This document shows positions 44,128 to 53,159 of a DNA stretch of 64,000 nt, in pieces. The notes beneath the pieces are model-generated. The model worked only from the letters and a program-made list of their open reading frames with translations. It searched no databases and had not been told where the DNA came from. Every line of letters begins with the position of its first letter. Position 1 is the stretch's first letter. Source of the DNA: Desulfobaculum sp044987625 (GTDB lineage Bacteria > Desulfobacterota > Desulfovibrionia > Desulfovibrionales > Desulfovibrionaceae); assembly GCF_044987625.1 (NCBI RefSeq), contig NZ_JBJDSB010000002.1, positions 744,001 through 808,000 on the forward strand, read 5' to 3'. A program made the position numbers and the translations under genes.

Positions 44128-44394
44128 TTGTCTAAGAACATTTATGTCGGCAACCTGGCCTGGGGCGCATCTGATGAAGATCTTCATTCCCTCTTCTCCG
44201 AGTTCGGTGAAGTGCGGTCCGCACGCGTCATTCTCGATCGTGAGACCGGTCGCTCCCGCGGCTTCGGCTTTGTCGAAATGGATGATGACGACGGCGCTCT
44301 CCAGGCAATCGAGGCACTGAACGGTAACAACTTCATGGGCCGTGACCTCCGCGTCAACGAAGCCCAGCCCCGTGAGCGCCGCCCCCGCTACTAA
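44128..44394 (+). CDS. RRM-type RNA-binding protein
   Basis: Single RNA-recognition-motif protein of 88 residues. RNP2 is KNIYVGNLAW at the N terminus and RNP1 is RSRGFGFVEM near residue 50; the tail is Arg/Pro rich (QPRERRPRY). Such bacterial proteins resemble cyanobacterial cold-inducible Rbp and bind mRNA. The start is a TTG at 44128 with GGAG eight bases upstream; this removes a Phe/Leu-rich stretch that an upstream GTG would add. The long leader with hairpins fits regulation by temperature or by the protein itself. Confidence 0.9.
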   Translation: MSKNIYVGNLAWGASDEDLHSLFSEFGEVRSARVILDRETGRSRGFGFVEMDDDDGALQAIEALNGNNFMGRDLRVNEAQPRERRPRY

Positions 44395-44419
44395 GCGAGG
44401 AAATATACGGCATATCACG

Positions 44420-44449
44420 AAGCCCGCAGCGAAAGCTGCGGGCTTTTTT
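44420..44449 (+). terminator. Terminator after the RRM gene
   Basis: Perfect 11-bp arms (44420-44430, 44435-44445) with a GAAA tetraloop and a T run. Confidence 0.95.
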
Positions 44450-45250
44450 GCGTTCTGTGGCCGGGGGACGGTGGGGGCGATGTCGACGAGTGGGGGGGAG
44501 TGTTGGCTTATCGCCGCGCTGCGCTATGGTGGCGGTGATGAGTGAGGGAAGCTGGTGTTGCGGGATGGTCTTTGCGGCGCGTGTCTGGAGGACGCAGGGC
44601 GGTTGTGTCTGGGGGGAGTGTGTGAGAGGCCGCCGCGCGTCGTGCATCGTTGCGCTTGTTGTCTGATTTTGTTGTGCTGGGGGATGATTGTGCCCGGAAT
44701 GCGTTGAACGTGGGGGCTGGTGTGGGGTTTGCTGAGATGATGGCCGAGAATGGGGGAGGCTGTGGGGCAAGAGAGGGCGTGAAGATACAGCGTTTTGACT
44801 GCTGTGCTGGTGGTAGAGAGTGTTGAGGGTCTACTATTCGGGGAGGACTCGTAGGGTTGCCGAGACAGTGTTTGCGGGGCGCAGGTCGTGAAATGTTTCA
44901 TCCGTGCTGAGTGAGGTGCGGGGACTGAGACTTAGGGGGGATAGTGCCAGCGAAGGGGATGGACTGGTGCCATGGGCGACGGCGTCCGAGAGTGAAGAGG
45001 GAGTCCCCCCATTGACGCCTTGCGCTATGATGACGGTCATGAGCGGGGAAAGCTGGTATGGTGAGAAGCAGTCAACGGCGCGTGTCTGGAGGCCGCAGGG
45101 TGGTTGGCATTGTGGTGTGTGCAAGCGGCCGCCACGCGTCGTGTCCGCCGTGCTGTTGTTCGATTTTGTTGTGCAGGGGGAGCGTTATTCCGGAGCGTTG
45201 AGCGTGGGGTTGGCGTGGGGTAGACTGCGCAGAGTGGCCGTGTGTAGAAC
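44450..45250. repeat. G-skewed non-coding tract with a diverged duplication
   Basis: About 800 bases rich in G and poor in C on the plus strand, with no convincing gene. Two related modules can be aligned: 44512-44727 and about 45014-45220. Shared stretches include GCGCTATG, GGCGCGTGTCTGGAGG, GATTTTGTTGTGC and a GTGGGG end. They differ by many substitutions and small indels. The interval between them has a similar composition but no clear third copy. Confidence 0.65.
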
Positions 45251-45264
45251 GGAGGATCTCCGCT

Positions 45265-46098
45265 GTGAAGCGTTGTGTTTGGGTTTTGACTCTTTGCTTT
45301 CTGTTTGCCGGGTGCCCGTATGCCTTGGCGCAGACGCCTGAACTTGTGGCGCGGTATGCGTCTGTTGCTCCCGTGGTTGATGGCGCGCTTGATGAAGCGG
45401 GCTGGGATGCTGGGGCGTGGTCGGGGCAGTTTGTGGACCTTGTGGATGGCGCGCCGGGGTGGCTGGAGTCGCGGTGCGCCCTGCTGTGGGATGAGCAGGC
45501 GCTGTACATAGCCTTTCGCTTTGCCGAACCGAACGTGACCGCGCACCTGACTGCGCGGGACGCCCCCATCTACCGCGAGAACGATGCGGAGATCTTCATA
45601 GCTGGGCCTGACGCGTATTATGAATTTGAAATCAACGCACGGGGCACCATCTATGAGGTGCTGTGGGTGTGGAACGACGCCTATGAACCGCACGGGCGGC
45701 ATGCCGCGCTGGACCCGGCGGGGCGGACCATGCGCCTGACCGGTATTGGCGACCATGTGCATCCGCGCGGGCTGCGCATTGGTTTTTTGGAGTGGGATTG
45801 GCCGGGGCTGACGGCGGCGGTGGCTGTGGACGGGACGCTTAACGATGCCTCGGATACGGACCGTGGGTGGACCGTGGAGGTCCGCGTGCCTTGGGCGGGG
45901 ATGGCGGCGATTATGCCAGACGCCGCGCCAACGCCGCGCAAGGGCGATACGCTGCGCGTGGACTGTTCACGCTTTCAGCGCGTTGACGCGGACGGCCGCA
46001 GACTCAGTCCCCCGGCGGGATGGGCGCTACGGGCACATGGCGAGTATGACTCCCACATGCCGGAGTGCTTTGCCCGTGTGCGTCTTGTCCGGGAGTGA
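45265..46098 (+). CDS. Carbohydrate-binding (CBM9-like) domain protein, exported
   Basis: 277-residue protein with a signal peptide (about 1-22, MKRCVWVLTLCFLFAGCPYALA) and a CBM9/DOMON-like beta-sandwich: VDGALDEAGWDAGAWSG, ALLWDEQALYIAFRF, ENDAEIFIAG, YYEFEINARGTIYEVLW and GWTVEVRVPW. In other proteins this domain binds sugars or haem; no catalytic domain is attached. The GTG start is supported by GGAGG nine bases upstream. It is convergent with the DUF1499 gene. The 290-base gap after it shows no feature. Confidence 0.82.
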   Translation: MKRCVWVLTLCFLFAGCPYALAQTPELVARYASVAPVVDGALDEAGWDAGAWSGQFVDLVDGAPGWLESRCALLWDEQALYIAFRFAEPNVTAHLTARDAPIYRENDAEIFIAGPDAYYEFEINARGTIYEVLWVWNDAYEPHGRHAALDPAGRTMRLTGIGDHVHPRGLRIGFLEWDWPGLTAAVAVDGTLNDASDTDRGWTVEVRVPWAGMAAIMPDAAPTPRKGDTLRVDCSRFQRVDADGRRLSPPAGWALRAHGEYDSHMPECFARVRLVRE

Positions 46099-46390
46099 GG
46101 CGGCAGGCGGAAGCGTCTGCAGGAGTCCAATCCCTGTCTTGTCCCCCGCCATGAGCAGGCCTCCGTCTTTTCGCACGGGGGGCATTACACCTCCAAGTGC
46201 TCGTCGTACATCGTGCCGACATCCTGCGTTGCGTGCTCCCCGGTACGACGCCCTTTGTGTACGGATGATGCTTCGTCGCATGCGAAAGCCCTCCCTCGCG
46301 CCGCTTTGCGCCGGGGGGGGGGAGTCTCCCTCACTTCCTCTGGCTTCTTTTGCGCTAGCCGCTTTCCTTAACGCTGACGCATCCCTGCGG

Positions 46391-46870
46391 TTACTTTGTC
46401 GCATCTTCCGGCAGTGTTGCCGGTTCCGGAATGATGGACAGCAGTTTACGCAGACGCTCCACGCGGCGGCGGTTGACGCCGAAGTCGTAATATCCAGTGC
46501 GCGCGGCGGAGCGGATGTGCAGCAGGCCGTTTTCGGCGTCGTACAGGCATTCCAAGTCGTCGTGGAAGCCGAAAAATGTGCTGGTGAAGACCGCATGCAG
46601 ATAGGGGCCGGTTTGGCGTTCCACCCGGCTGCGCGGCAGGCTCCGCACGGCGGCCTCCACGCGCGCCATGACGTCTGCCACCTCGCCGTCGATGCGGATG
46701 GGGGCGATGGCGTGCCCGTCATCCATGGTGGAGCTGACGCAGTTGGGCGACCCCGGACAGGGGGACAGGCCGTCTACGCCGCCAAGGTTGTCCGGTGAAG
46801 AGGAGGAACACCCCGCAAGGGCGAGGCAGACAAGGGCCGCGAGTGGGAGAATGATATTTTGTATGGACAT
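46391..46870 (-). CDS. DUF1499 lipoprotein
   Basis: 159-residue lipoprotein with signal MSIQNIILPLAALVCLALAGC (lipobox LAGC split off here) and the DUF1499 motif LSPCPGSPNCVSS. The domain continues with RVERQTGPYLHAVFTS and a basic tail with RTGYYDFGVNRRRVERLRKLL. The function of DUF1499 is unknown. Two starts are possible; 46870 begins directly with the signal peptide. It lies about 100 bases beyond the glutamate synthase operon, after that operon's terminator, and so has its own promoter. Confidence 0.82.
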   Translation of the reverse strand: MSIQNIILPLAALVCLALAGCSSSSPDNLGGVDGLSPCPGSPNCVSSTMDDGHAIAPIRIDGEVADVMARVEAAVRSLPRSRVERQTGPYLHAVFTSTFFGFHDDLECLYDAENGLLHIRSAARTGYYDFGVNRRRVERLRKLLSIIPEPATLPEDATK

Positions 46871-46911
46871 GCCGCAAGGATACACGTTCCACACGGGCGT
46901 GAAAAGCCGCG

Positions 46912-46951
46912 AAAAAACAGGGCCGCCATGGCATATGCCACGGCGGCCCTG
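46912..46951 (-). terminator. Terminator of the split glutamate synthase operon
   Basis: AGGGCCGCC/GGCGGCCCT arms (46919-46927, 46942-46950) with an inner GGCATATGCC hairpin. On the minus strand it is followed by six T residues (A run 46912-46917). Confidence 0.85.
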
Positions 46952-46972
46952 ATGGGTGTGGAGGGGGGCGTG

Positions 46973-49363
46973 TTAGCCGAGCGGGGTGTTTTTTACCAGC
47001 GCCCAGATGCCACAGGGGCAGGCGTCGGCGCAGAAGCCGCACCCAATGCATTTGGCCGGGTCGGCGATCATTTCAAAGTCCCCGTCCGGCAGGCTTTGGC
47101 GCGTGATGGCGCCCTGCGGACACAGGGTTTCGCACAGGCCGCAGTCGCGGCATTCGCCGCAGGACGAGCACTGCGCCGCACAGTCGTCAAGGTCCTGAAA
47201 GTGCGACACGCGTGGGTCAAAGTACTCCAGCGTGATGCGGGAGTAGTCGATCATTTCGGACAGGCGTCCCTCGTCGTCAACGGAGCCGAGGCGGGCGCGG
47301 ATGTCGTCGCTCATGGTCTCGGCGTCGCCCAGCGGGCGCTTGCCGGAGAGGATGGCGTCCATGACCACCGCTGCGCGGCGGCCGTCGCCTATGGCCTGTG
47401 TGATGAGTCCGGGGCGCACAATGTCGCCAATGGCAAAGACCTTGGGGTCCGTGGTCTGCATCACGTCGTTCACCGTCACGAAGCCGCGCTCCGTGGCGAT
47501 GGAATCCGGCAAAAAGCCAAGGTCCGGCGCGTCGCCAATGGAGATGACCACCGTATCCGCCGGGAGGACTTCACCCGTGGAAAGCACCACGCCTTCGGCA
47601 GTGATTTCCTTTGTGAAGCAGGGCCAGCGGAATGTTGCACCAACCTTCTCCGCCTCTTCGCGTTCCTTGCCGAAGGAGGCAGGCTCCTGCACGTCGATGA
47701 GGGTGATGTCGCGCGCGCCAAGGGTGGCGCCCACAGCGGCCACGTCACAGCCCACGTTGCCCGCGCCGATGATGACAAGACGCTCGCCGCACTGCTGTCC
47801 GCCGTGCTTCGCCCCGCGCAGGAAGTCCAGCGCGGTGACAAGGCGCTCTTTGCCCGGAACCGGCAGAACGCGGGGCGTTTGCGCGCCCGCCGCCAGTACG
47901 ACAAAGTCAAAGTCGTCCTTGAGGCGGGTAAAGGCGTCGGCGTCCAACTCTTCATCCAACTGCACGTGCATGACAAGCCGCCGGACGCGTTCCAGCTCCG
48001 CGCCGAGGACATCGGCGGGAATGCGGCTGTCCGGGATGGCGGCGGCGATTTTGCCGCCCAGCTCACTGTCCCTGTCAAAGACCACCGGCTCGTGCCCAAG
48101 CAGGCGCAGCTGCCACGCCACGGAGAGGCCCGCAGGCCCGCCGCCAACAACGGCAACCTTGTGCCCGGACGATTCGGGAAGCTCCGGGTCGCGCGCCTTG
48201 AGGCTGGCTTTACCCATGGCCTTGACGTCCACGGGGATGAGCTTTTGCGTGGTGCGCGTGCAGCCCTCCATACACAGGTTCGGGCACAGGTGGCCGCAGA
48301 CTGTGGCGGGCAGGGGCGTGTAGCTCATGCACAGGTCCATGGCTTCCTGTACCTTGCCTGCGCGGATGAGCTTCCAGCGCTTGCGGACGGGGATGCCCGT
48401 CGGGCAGTTGGCCTGACACGGCGCTTCGTAGCGCCTGTTCTCCCACACCGGCACAAAGCGGCGCATCTCCCCAGTAGGGATGAGGGGGATGGGGCTGCGG
48501 TCAAGGTCGGTCAGGTCGCCGATAAGGCCGCCGCGCCCAAGCTCGGCGTCCCACGCATTGGCGCGGAAGTCCGCCATGCTCCGGCGCTTTTTGCCCATCT
48601 TCTCGTGCGGGGAAAGGGCGACAAGGCACTGCCACTGGCTGCGGTCGCCTAAGATTTCAAAGAGTTCCGGGCGTCCGATACGCTCCAGAAAGACCATCAG
48701 GTTTTCGCTGAGCCATGCCCAGCGCTCGTCGTCAACCCCAATGAGCTTGGCGTCGGCTTGGCTAAAGCCCTTGTGCGGGCCACGGAAGTAGATGGAGCCG
48801 CCAACCATGCCCACGCAGGGGCGGTAGCCCAGCACGTTTTCCGGGTCTGCCGGGTCAATGCCGCAGATGACGGCGATGCCGCCGGCCATGAATTCCGCAA
48901 ATGAATCGCCAACGCCGCCCAGCACCCACAGTTCCGGCGGGGTGTGGCGCGGGTTGTGTTTGGTCATGGTCATGCCGCGTGCGCCAAGGCCGCCATCCAC
49001 CCAGATGCGGCCCTGCGCCATGGCGTTGGCCGTGCCGTTGGTGGCGTTGCCGTGGATGATGATGTCCGCGCCGGTGTTCAGCCAGCCCGTATCGTCGGAC
49101 GCGGGGCCAAAGACCTCTATAGTGGTGCCGGGAAAGCCCATGGACCCAAGGCGCTGCCCCGGCGATCCATAGACGGAGAGGTGCAGTTTAGGGGCGGTTT
49201 TTTGCCACAGTCTGCCGCCAATGCCGTGCTGGCCAAAGGCGTCTACCTCAATATGTTCCGCGCCCGAGCGTACGGCGGATTGGAGGCGTTCCTCCAGAAT
49301 GCGCGACTCGATGCGTTTGCCGTCTTCAAGTCCGCTTACGCGGATGTTGTGTGATTCGGCCAT
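46973..49363 (-). CDS. Split glutamate synthase: GXGXG domain fused to GltD-like flavoprotein with ferredoxin
   Basis: 796-residue fusion. The N-terminal 230 residues are the GXGXG beta-helix found at the C terminus of full-length GltB (FGQHGIGGRLW, GSPGQRLGSMGFPG). A GltD-type oxidoreductase follows: Cys motifs CQANCPTGIP and CGHLCPNLCMEGC, FAD site VVGGGPAGLS and NAD(P)H site IIGAGNVGCD. The end is a 2[4Fe-4S] ferredoxin (CSSCGECRDCGLC and CIGCGFCADAC). It would feed electrons from NAD(P)H to the FMN subunit. ATG 49363 with GGAG is preferred over the ATG 13 codons earlier. Confidence 0.88.
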   Translation of the reverse strand: MAESHNIRVSGLEDGKRIESRILEERLQSAVRSGAEHIEVDAFGQHGIGGRLWQKTAPKLHLSVYGSPGQRLGSMGFPGTTIEVFGPASDDTGWLNTGADIIIHGNATNGTANAMAQGRIWVDGGLGARGMTMTKHNPRHTPPELWVLGGVGDSFAEFMAGGIAVICGIDPADPENVLGYRPCVGMVGGSIYFRGPHKGFSQADAKLIGVDDERWAWLSENLMVFLERIGRPELFEILGDRSQWQCLVALSPHEKMGKKRRSMADFRANAWDAELGRGGLIGDLTDLDRSPIPLIPTGEMRRFVPVWENRRYEAPCQANCPTGIPVRKRWKLIRAGKVQEAMDLCMSYTPLPATVCGHLCPNLCMEGCTRTTQKLIPVDVKAMGKASLKARDPELPESSGHKVAVVGGGPAGLSVAWQLRLLGHEPVVFDRDSELGGKIAAAIPDSRIPADVLGAELERVRRLVMHVQLDEELDADAFTRLKDDFDFVVLAAGAQTPRVLPVPGKERLVTALDFLRGAKHGGQQCGERLVIIGAGNVGCDVAAVGATLGARDITLIDVQEPASFGKEREEAEKVGATFRWPCFTKEITAEGVVLSTGEVLPADTVVISIGDAPDLGFLPDSIATERGFVTVNDVMQTTDPKVFAIGDIVRPGLITQAIGDGRRAAVVMDAILSGKRPLGDAETMSDDIRARLGSVDDEGRLSEMIDYSRITLEYFDPRVSHFQDLDDCAAQCSSCGECRDCGLCETLCPQGAITRQSLPDGDFEMIADPAKCIGCGFCADACPCGIWALVKNTPLG

Positions 49364-49444
49364 ACAATGATTCTCCGATAAAGCTCCTGAACGTGATGTC
49401 ATCCCCGTGCGTGGCGGCGCCAGCCGAGGATATGCGGGCCGCGC

Positions 49445-51079
49445 CTACACGACGTACTTGATGCCCAGCCGCTCCGCCGCGTCCTTGTCGCCAATGCCCA
49501 GCGCGTCGGACATGCCGATGGGCAGGGTGGTGGAACGACCAAGGGGGGCCAGTATTTTGCGCATTTCAAGGTCAAAGGACAAAAACACGTCCACCACGCG
49601 TTCGGCCACCTTTTCGGGGTCGAGGCGGCGGTAGATGCGCGGGTCCTGACTTGTGATGCCCTTGGGGCAGACGCCGATGTTGCAGACGTTGCAGCGGTCG
49701 GCCTCGGAGCCAACACAGCCTGCGGCGGCCTGCATGATGTATTTGCCCACCTGTACGGCGGATGCGCCCATCATGATGAGCGCGGCGGCGTTGGCGGCAA
49801 GGTTGCCGTTTTTGCCGATGCCGCCACCTGCGATGATGGGCAGTTCGTTCTGTTTGCCCAGCTTCACAAGGTTCAGGTAGCTGTCGCGCACGTTGGAGGC
49901 GATGGGGTGGCCCATGTGGTTCATGGACACGTTGTACGCCGCGCCGGTGCCGCCGTCTTCGCCGTCGATGGCGAGGCCTGCGGCGTACGGATTGCGCGTT
50001 AAGTTGTTCAGAACGGCAAGGGAAGTGGAGGAGGCCGAAATCTTGGGATAGACCGGCACACGGAATCCCCACGCCATGCTCATGGACTGAATCATCTTGG
50101 CCACGGCTTCTTCAATGGAATACTTGGTCTGGTGCGTGGGCGGCGAGGGGAGGCTGACTCCCGGCGGCACGCCGCGGATGGCGGCGATAAGGCTGTTGAC
50201 CTTGTGCCACATAAGCAGGCCGCCGTCGCCGGGCTTTGCGCCCTGACCGTATTTAATCTCCACCGCGCAGGGATCGACCTTCATTTCCGGGATGGCCTGA
50301 ATGATTTCGTCCCAGCCAAAGTAGCCGCTGGCAATCTGTAAAATGACGTACTTCAAAAAGCGCGAGCGCAACAGGCGCGGCGGGCAGCCGCCCTCGCCGG
50401 TGCACATGCGCACGGGCATGCCCAGTTCCTCGTTGAGGTAGGCAACGCCCATTTGCAGGCCTTCCCACATATTGGGCGACAGCGCGCCAAAGCTCATGCC
50501 GCCGATGACAAGGGGGTAGATTTTGCGCACGGGCGGGGTCCAGCCGCCTTCAAGCTGCGCCTTCAGCCCATCTTCCGGGGACTGGACGCGCCCGATCAGC
50601 GTGCTGAGGTCAAACTCGTGACGGCCTGCATCCAGCGCCGGGTCCGTGAGCATGGAGATGCGGACGAATTTGATGGCGTCCAGCAGACTGCCGGAGTCGT
50701 TGCGTCTGCCGCCGCGGGTACGCGCGCCGCCGCCACCGCTTTGGTGCATGCGCAGCTTGTCCGGCTCGTCGCTGTGGTAGGGCATTATGGCGTCGTTGGG
50801 GCAGACCTGCGCGCACATGCCGCAGCCTATGCAGGCCGTGGCCGGAGCGGTCTTCTGCCGGATGCCGTAATAGAGGGAAAAGTCGTTTTCGGGTTTTTTG
50901 GTCAGCCCGAGGGGCGTGCGCACTTTTCGCTTGCGAAAGACGCCAAGCTCAATGGCCCGCACCGGACAGACCGACGTACACTGGCCGCAGAGCGTGCATT
51001 TGCTCTTGTTCCAGTCAATCTGCCATGGCAGATCCTTGCGGCTTAGCGAAGATGGGGTAATGGCTGCGTCTGACGGCAT
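49445..51079 (-). CDS. Split glutamate synthase: FMN-binding synthase subunit with ferredoxin domain
   Basis: 544 residues. The N terminus has two [4Fe-4S] motifs (CTLCGQCTSVCP and CIGCGMCAQVCP). The FMN barrel of the glutamate synthase family follows: VIGGMSFGALSP, MCTGEGGCPP, KYGQGAKPGDGG, IDGEDGGTGAAY, and CNVCNIGVCPKGITSQ for the cluster near FMN. It lacks both the glutaminase and GXGXG domains, which are encoded on either side. Its start overlaps the end of the glutaminase gene by 37 bases, so expression is coupled. This layout is typical of archaeal and some Desulfovibrio enzymes. Confidence 0.9.
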   Translation of the reverse strand: MPSDAAITPSSLSRKDLPWQIDWNKSKCTLCGQCTSVCPVRAIELGVFRKRKVRTPLGLTKKPENDFSLYYGIRQKTAPATACIGCGMCAQVCPNDAIMPYHSDEPDKLRMHQSGGGGARTRGGRRNDSGSLLDAIKFVRISMLTDPALDAGRHEFDLSTLIGRVQSPEDGLKAQLEGGWTPPVRKIYPLVIGGMSFGALSPNMWEGLQMGVAYLNEELGMPVRMCTGEGGCPPRLLRSRFLKYVILQIASGYFGWDEIIQAIPEMKVDPCAVEIKYGQGAKPGDGGLLMWHKVNSLIAAIRGVPPGVSLPSPPTHQTKYSIEEAVAKMIQSMSMAWGFRVPVYPKISASSTSLAVLNNLTRNPYAAGLAIDGEDGGTGAAYNVSMNHMGHPIASNVRDSYLNLVKLGKQNELPIIAGGGIGKNGNLAANAAALIMMGASAVQVGKYIMQAAAGCVGSEADRCNVCNIGVCPKGITSQDPRIYRRLDPEKVAERVVDVFLSFDLEMRKILAPLGRSTTLPIGMSDALGIGDKDAAERLGIKYVV

Positions 51080-52173
51080 ATCTCAATCTCCTCGCACTGG
51101 GGCGAAACAATGGCGGTATCAAGGTGCATGGGCTGGAAGTCCGCGCTCTTGTCGCGGTCCGGGATGACGGCGTCTAGCCCGCAGACTTCGGACGAGAAGG
51201 CGTACAGGCCGGGGCGGCCACCAACCACGCCGGGGCGCAGCTTCTTCTTGTCCTGAACCATGAACATGCTGCGGTCCGGGGTGACGCCGATAACGCAGTT
51301 GGGACCGTCGATGATCATCTTGCGGCAGACCATCTTGAGCCGGGCGAGAAACTCGCCGTCGGCGTGCGCGGCCAGCTGGGCGTCGGACAGCGGGGTGATG
51401 ATGTGCTTGTAGGCCTGCAGGGGCAGCCCAAGGCGCTTCATCGTATAATGGAGGATATGGGCGAAGACTTCGGAGTCCGAATGGTAGCCCGTGTATCCCG
51501 TAATGTTTTGCGATTCCAAATACTCGCGGATGGGGACGAACGCCGTATTCTCGCCATTGGTCATGGTACAGATGCCCTGAATGAAGAAGGGATGGCACGC
51601 ATAGAGGTTGATGGCGTAGTTGGTGTTCTGGCGGCCCTGCGCGAGGATGGTGCGGGCGTAGAAGTCGTGATGGTCCAGCCCGAGGTATTCGCCAACGCTC
51701 AGCGGGTCGCCAATTTCCTTAACCATGACGACGTCCGGCCAAAAGGAGAAGACCGTGATGTCGTCGCGCTCCAGCCCGGCGATTTTGAGGGCGACGCGGG
51801 TGGCGAGGAGTTCTTCTTCGCGCGCTTCTTTGGAAAGGTCGTCCCAGCCTGCGGGCGGCTCAAAGGCTTGGACGAGGTAGGCGTGCCGCGCGGGCGTGCC
51901 AGCCGGGAGGGTGGCCGAGTGCGACATGGAGAGTCTGTGTCCGGGCGTATAGCCCCGGTGCCGCATGAATTCCATAAGGCGTTCTTCGCCTTGCTCCGTG
52001 ACGATGGCGGAAAGGATGGGCGTATCCGGCATTTTGCCGAAAGCGCCGTCCAGACCGGTCAGATACAGCCCCACACCGGAGCCGTCGTGTCCCTCTCGCA
52101 TGACGTCCAGAGCCTGGACCGCCTCCATGGGGGATACGGGGTCGGTGCTTGTAAGGGCGAACAAGCGGCACAT
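51043..52173 (-). CDS. Split glutamate synthase: class II glutamine amidotransferase subunit
   Basis: 376-residue Ntn-type glutaminase. Cys2 of MCRLFALTS becomes the N-terminal nucleophile. Other family segments are REGHDGSGVGLYL, ACHPFFIQGICTMTNGENTAF (with the NGE substrate motif), TGYHSDSEVFAHIL and RPGLYAFSSEVCGLD. It supplies ammonia to the FMN subunit. It is the first gene of the minus-strand operon. The upstream region (52174-52340) has TTGAAA and TATTAC-like elements but no promoter with ideal spacing. Confidence 0.9.
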   Translation of the reverse strand: MCRLFALTSTDPVSPMEAVQALDVMREGHDGSGVGLYLTGLDGAFGKMPDTPILSAIVTEQGEERLMEFMRHRGYTPGHRLSMSHSATLPAGTPARHAYLVQAFEPPAGWDDLSKEAREEELLATRVALKIAGLERDDITVFSFWPDVVMVKEIGDPLSVGEYLGLDHHDFYARTILAQGRQNTNYAINLYACHPFFIQGICTMTNGENTAFVPIREYLESQNITGYTGYHSDSEVFAHILHYTMKRLGLPLQAYKHIITPLSDAQLAAHADGEFLARLKMVCRKMIIDGPNCVIGVTPDRSMFMVQDKKKLRPGVVGGRPGLYAFSSEVCGLDAVIPDRDKSADFQPMHLDTAIVSPQCEEIEICRQTQPLPHLR

Positions 52174-52618
52174 TGTCTGCTGACTCCTTTACGTTCTGAG
52201 GAAAAAGGGGCGGGAGGGGGCGCGGGCGCGCCGTGTGGCCGGAAGCCATGCCCCTTTGGCCGGATATCGCATCCGACGTGCATCTGTAATTGCGGGACAA
52301 ATAGTAATAGCCAATAGTTACTTTCAAGTCCAGCAAAGTCAGTGCTGTCCGGGGCTTGCGGGGGTGTTTTGCATGTCGCGCAGGCGACGTTTTGGGCAGA
52401 AAAACCCCCGTTTTTCCCTGTGGCCCGCAAAACGGGCAAAAAAGGCACGGCAAGCGGGCTCCCAACGACCGGTAACGGTTGACGAAAGGGTGCTGAGGCT
52501 TTATTTGAAGGCGTTGCGGCCTGTCATTTTTGCAGGCCGCGTGATACATGTACGTTGCGTTTGCCGCGGGGCGTCCCGGCGGCAAACGATGATTCCCAAC
52601 ACTTCACTAGGAGGCCAA
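52174..52618. promoter_or_regulatory. Divergent control region between the split glutamate synthase operon and yajC
   Basis: About 445 bases. Towards yajC: a promoter-like pair TTGACG (52479-52484), 17-base spacer, TATTTG (52502-52507); then a GCGGCCTG/CAGGCCGC stem (52516-52540) and a long hairpin with 10-bp arms 52558-52567/52579-52588 just before the ribosome-binding site. The remaining sequence has open frames that do not look coding. Confidence 0.55.
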
Positions 52619-52972
52619 ATGCTTTTCGCTGACATCGCCCATGCCATGGGTGCCGGTGCTCAGGGCGCTGAGGGCGCTGCCAACCCCATTGCTGGGATGG
52701 TGCCCCTTATCCTGATGTTCGTCATCTTCTACTTCCTCCTCATTCGCCCCCAACAGAAGAAGGCCAAGCAGCACAAAGAGATGCTGGGTGCCCTCAAAAA
52801 GGGCGACTGGGTGCTCACCGGTGGCGGCATCTACGGCCGCATCGTTGAGATTCGCGAAGATGAACTCGTCGTCGACCTCGGCAACAATGAAGTCGTGATG
52901 AGCCGGGCCTTCATTTCCAGTGTTCTGGACAAGGCTCCCAAGGCCTTCCCCTCCAGCAACAAGAAGAAGTAG
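52619..52972 (+). CDS. yajC: Preprotein translocase accessory subunit YajC
   Basis: Inner-membrane protein of the SecDF-YajC complex that aids SecYEG. The 117-residue product has one transmembrane helix (about 22-44, MVPLILMFVIFYFLLIRPQQ) followed by the YajC motif RPQQKKAKQHKEML and a beta-rich domain with GDWVLTGGGIYGRIVEI. AGGAGG precedes the ATG at 52619; the frame is open far upstream but that part is not coding. secD follows after 187 bases. Confidence 0.95.
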   Translation: MLFADIAHAMGAGAQGAEGAANPIAGMVPLILMFVIFYFLLIRPQQKKAKQHKEMLGALKKGDWVLTGGGIYGRIVEIREDELVVDLGNNEVVMSRAFISSVLDKAPKAFPSSNKKK

Positions 52973-53159
52973 CAATGGCGCGGAGTTCTTCCGCGCCTCG
53001 CTTTTCAGGGCAAGCGATGCAGACGGCCGGAATGTTCCGGACCAATATGCGCGCTTGCCTTTGCTATTGATACAACGTAGTTATCAGTAGCTTACAGAGG
53101 TAGTTGGCGCGGCCATTTGGGCCTGCGCCGTGTTTGTGTCTGGACCCCGAGGAGAAACA

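Noticed and set aside
44354..45124. Short minus-strand ORFs in the G-skewed tract with similar peptides
   Set aside because: The peptide likeness follows from the DNA duplication; changes are spread over all codon positions and no ribosome-binding site is present. Kept as a repeat, not as genes.
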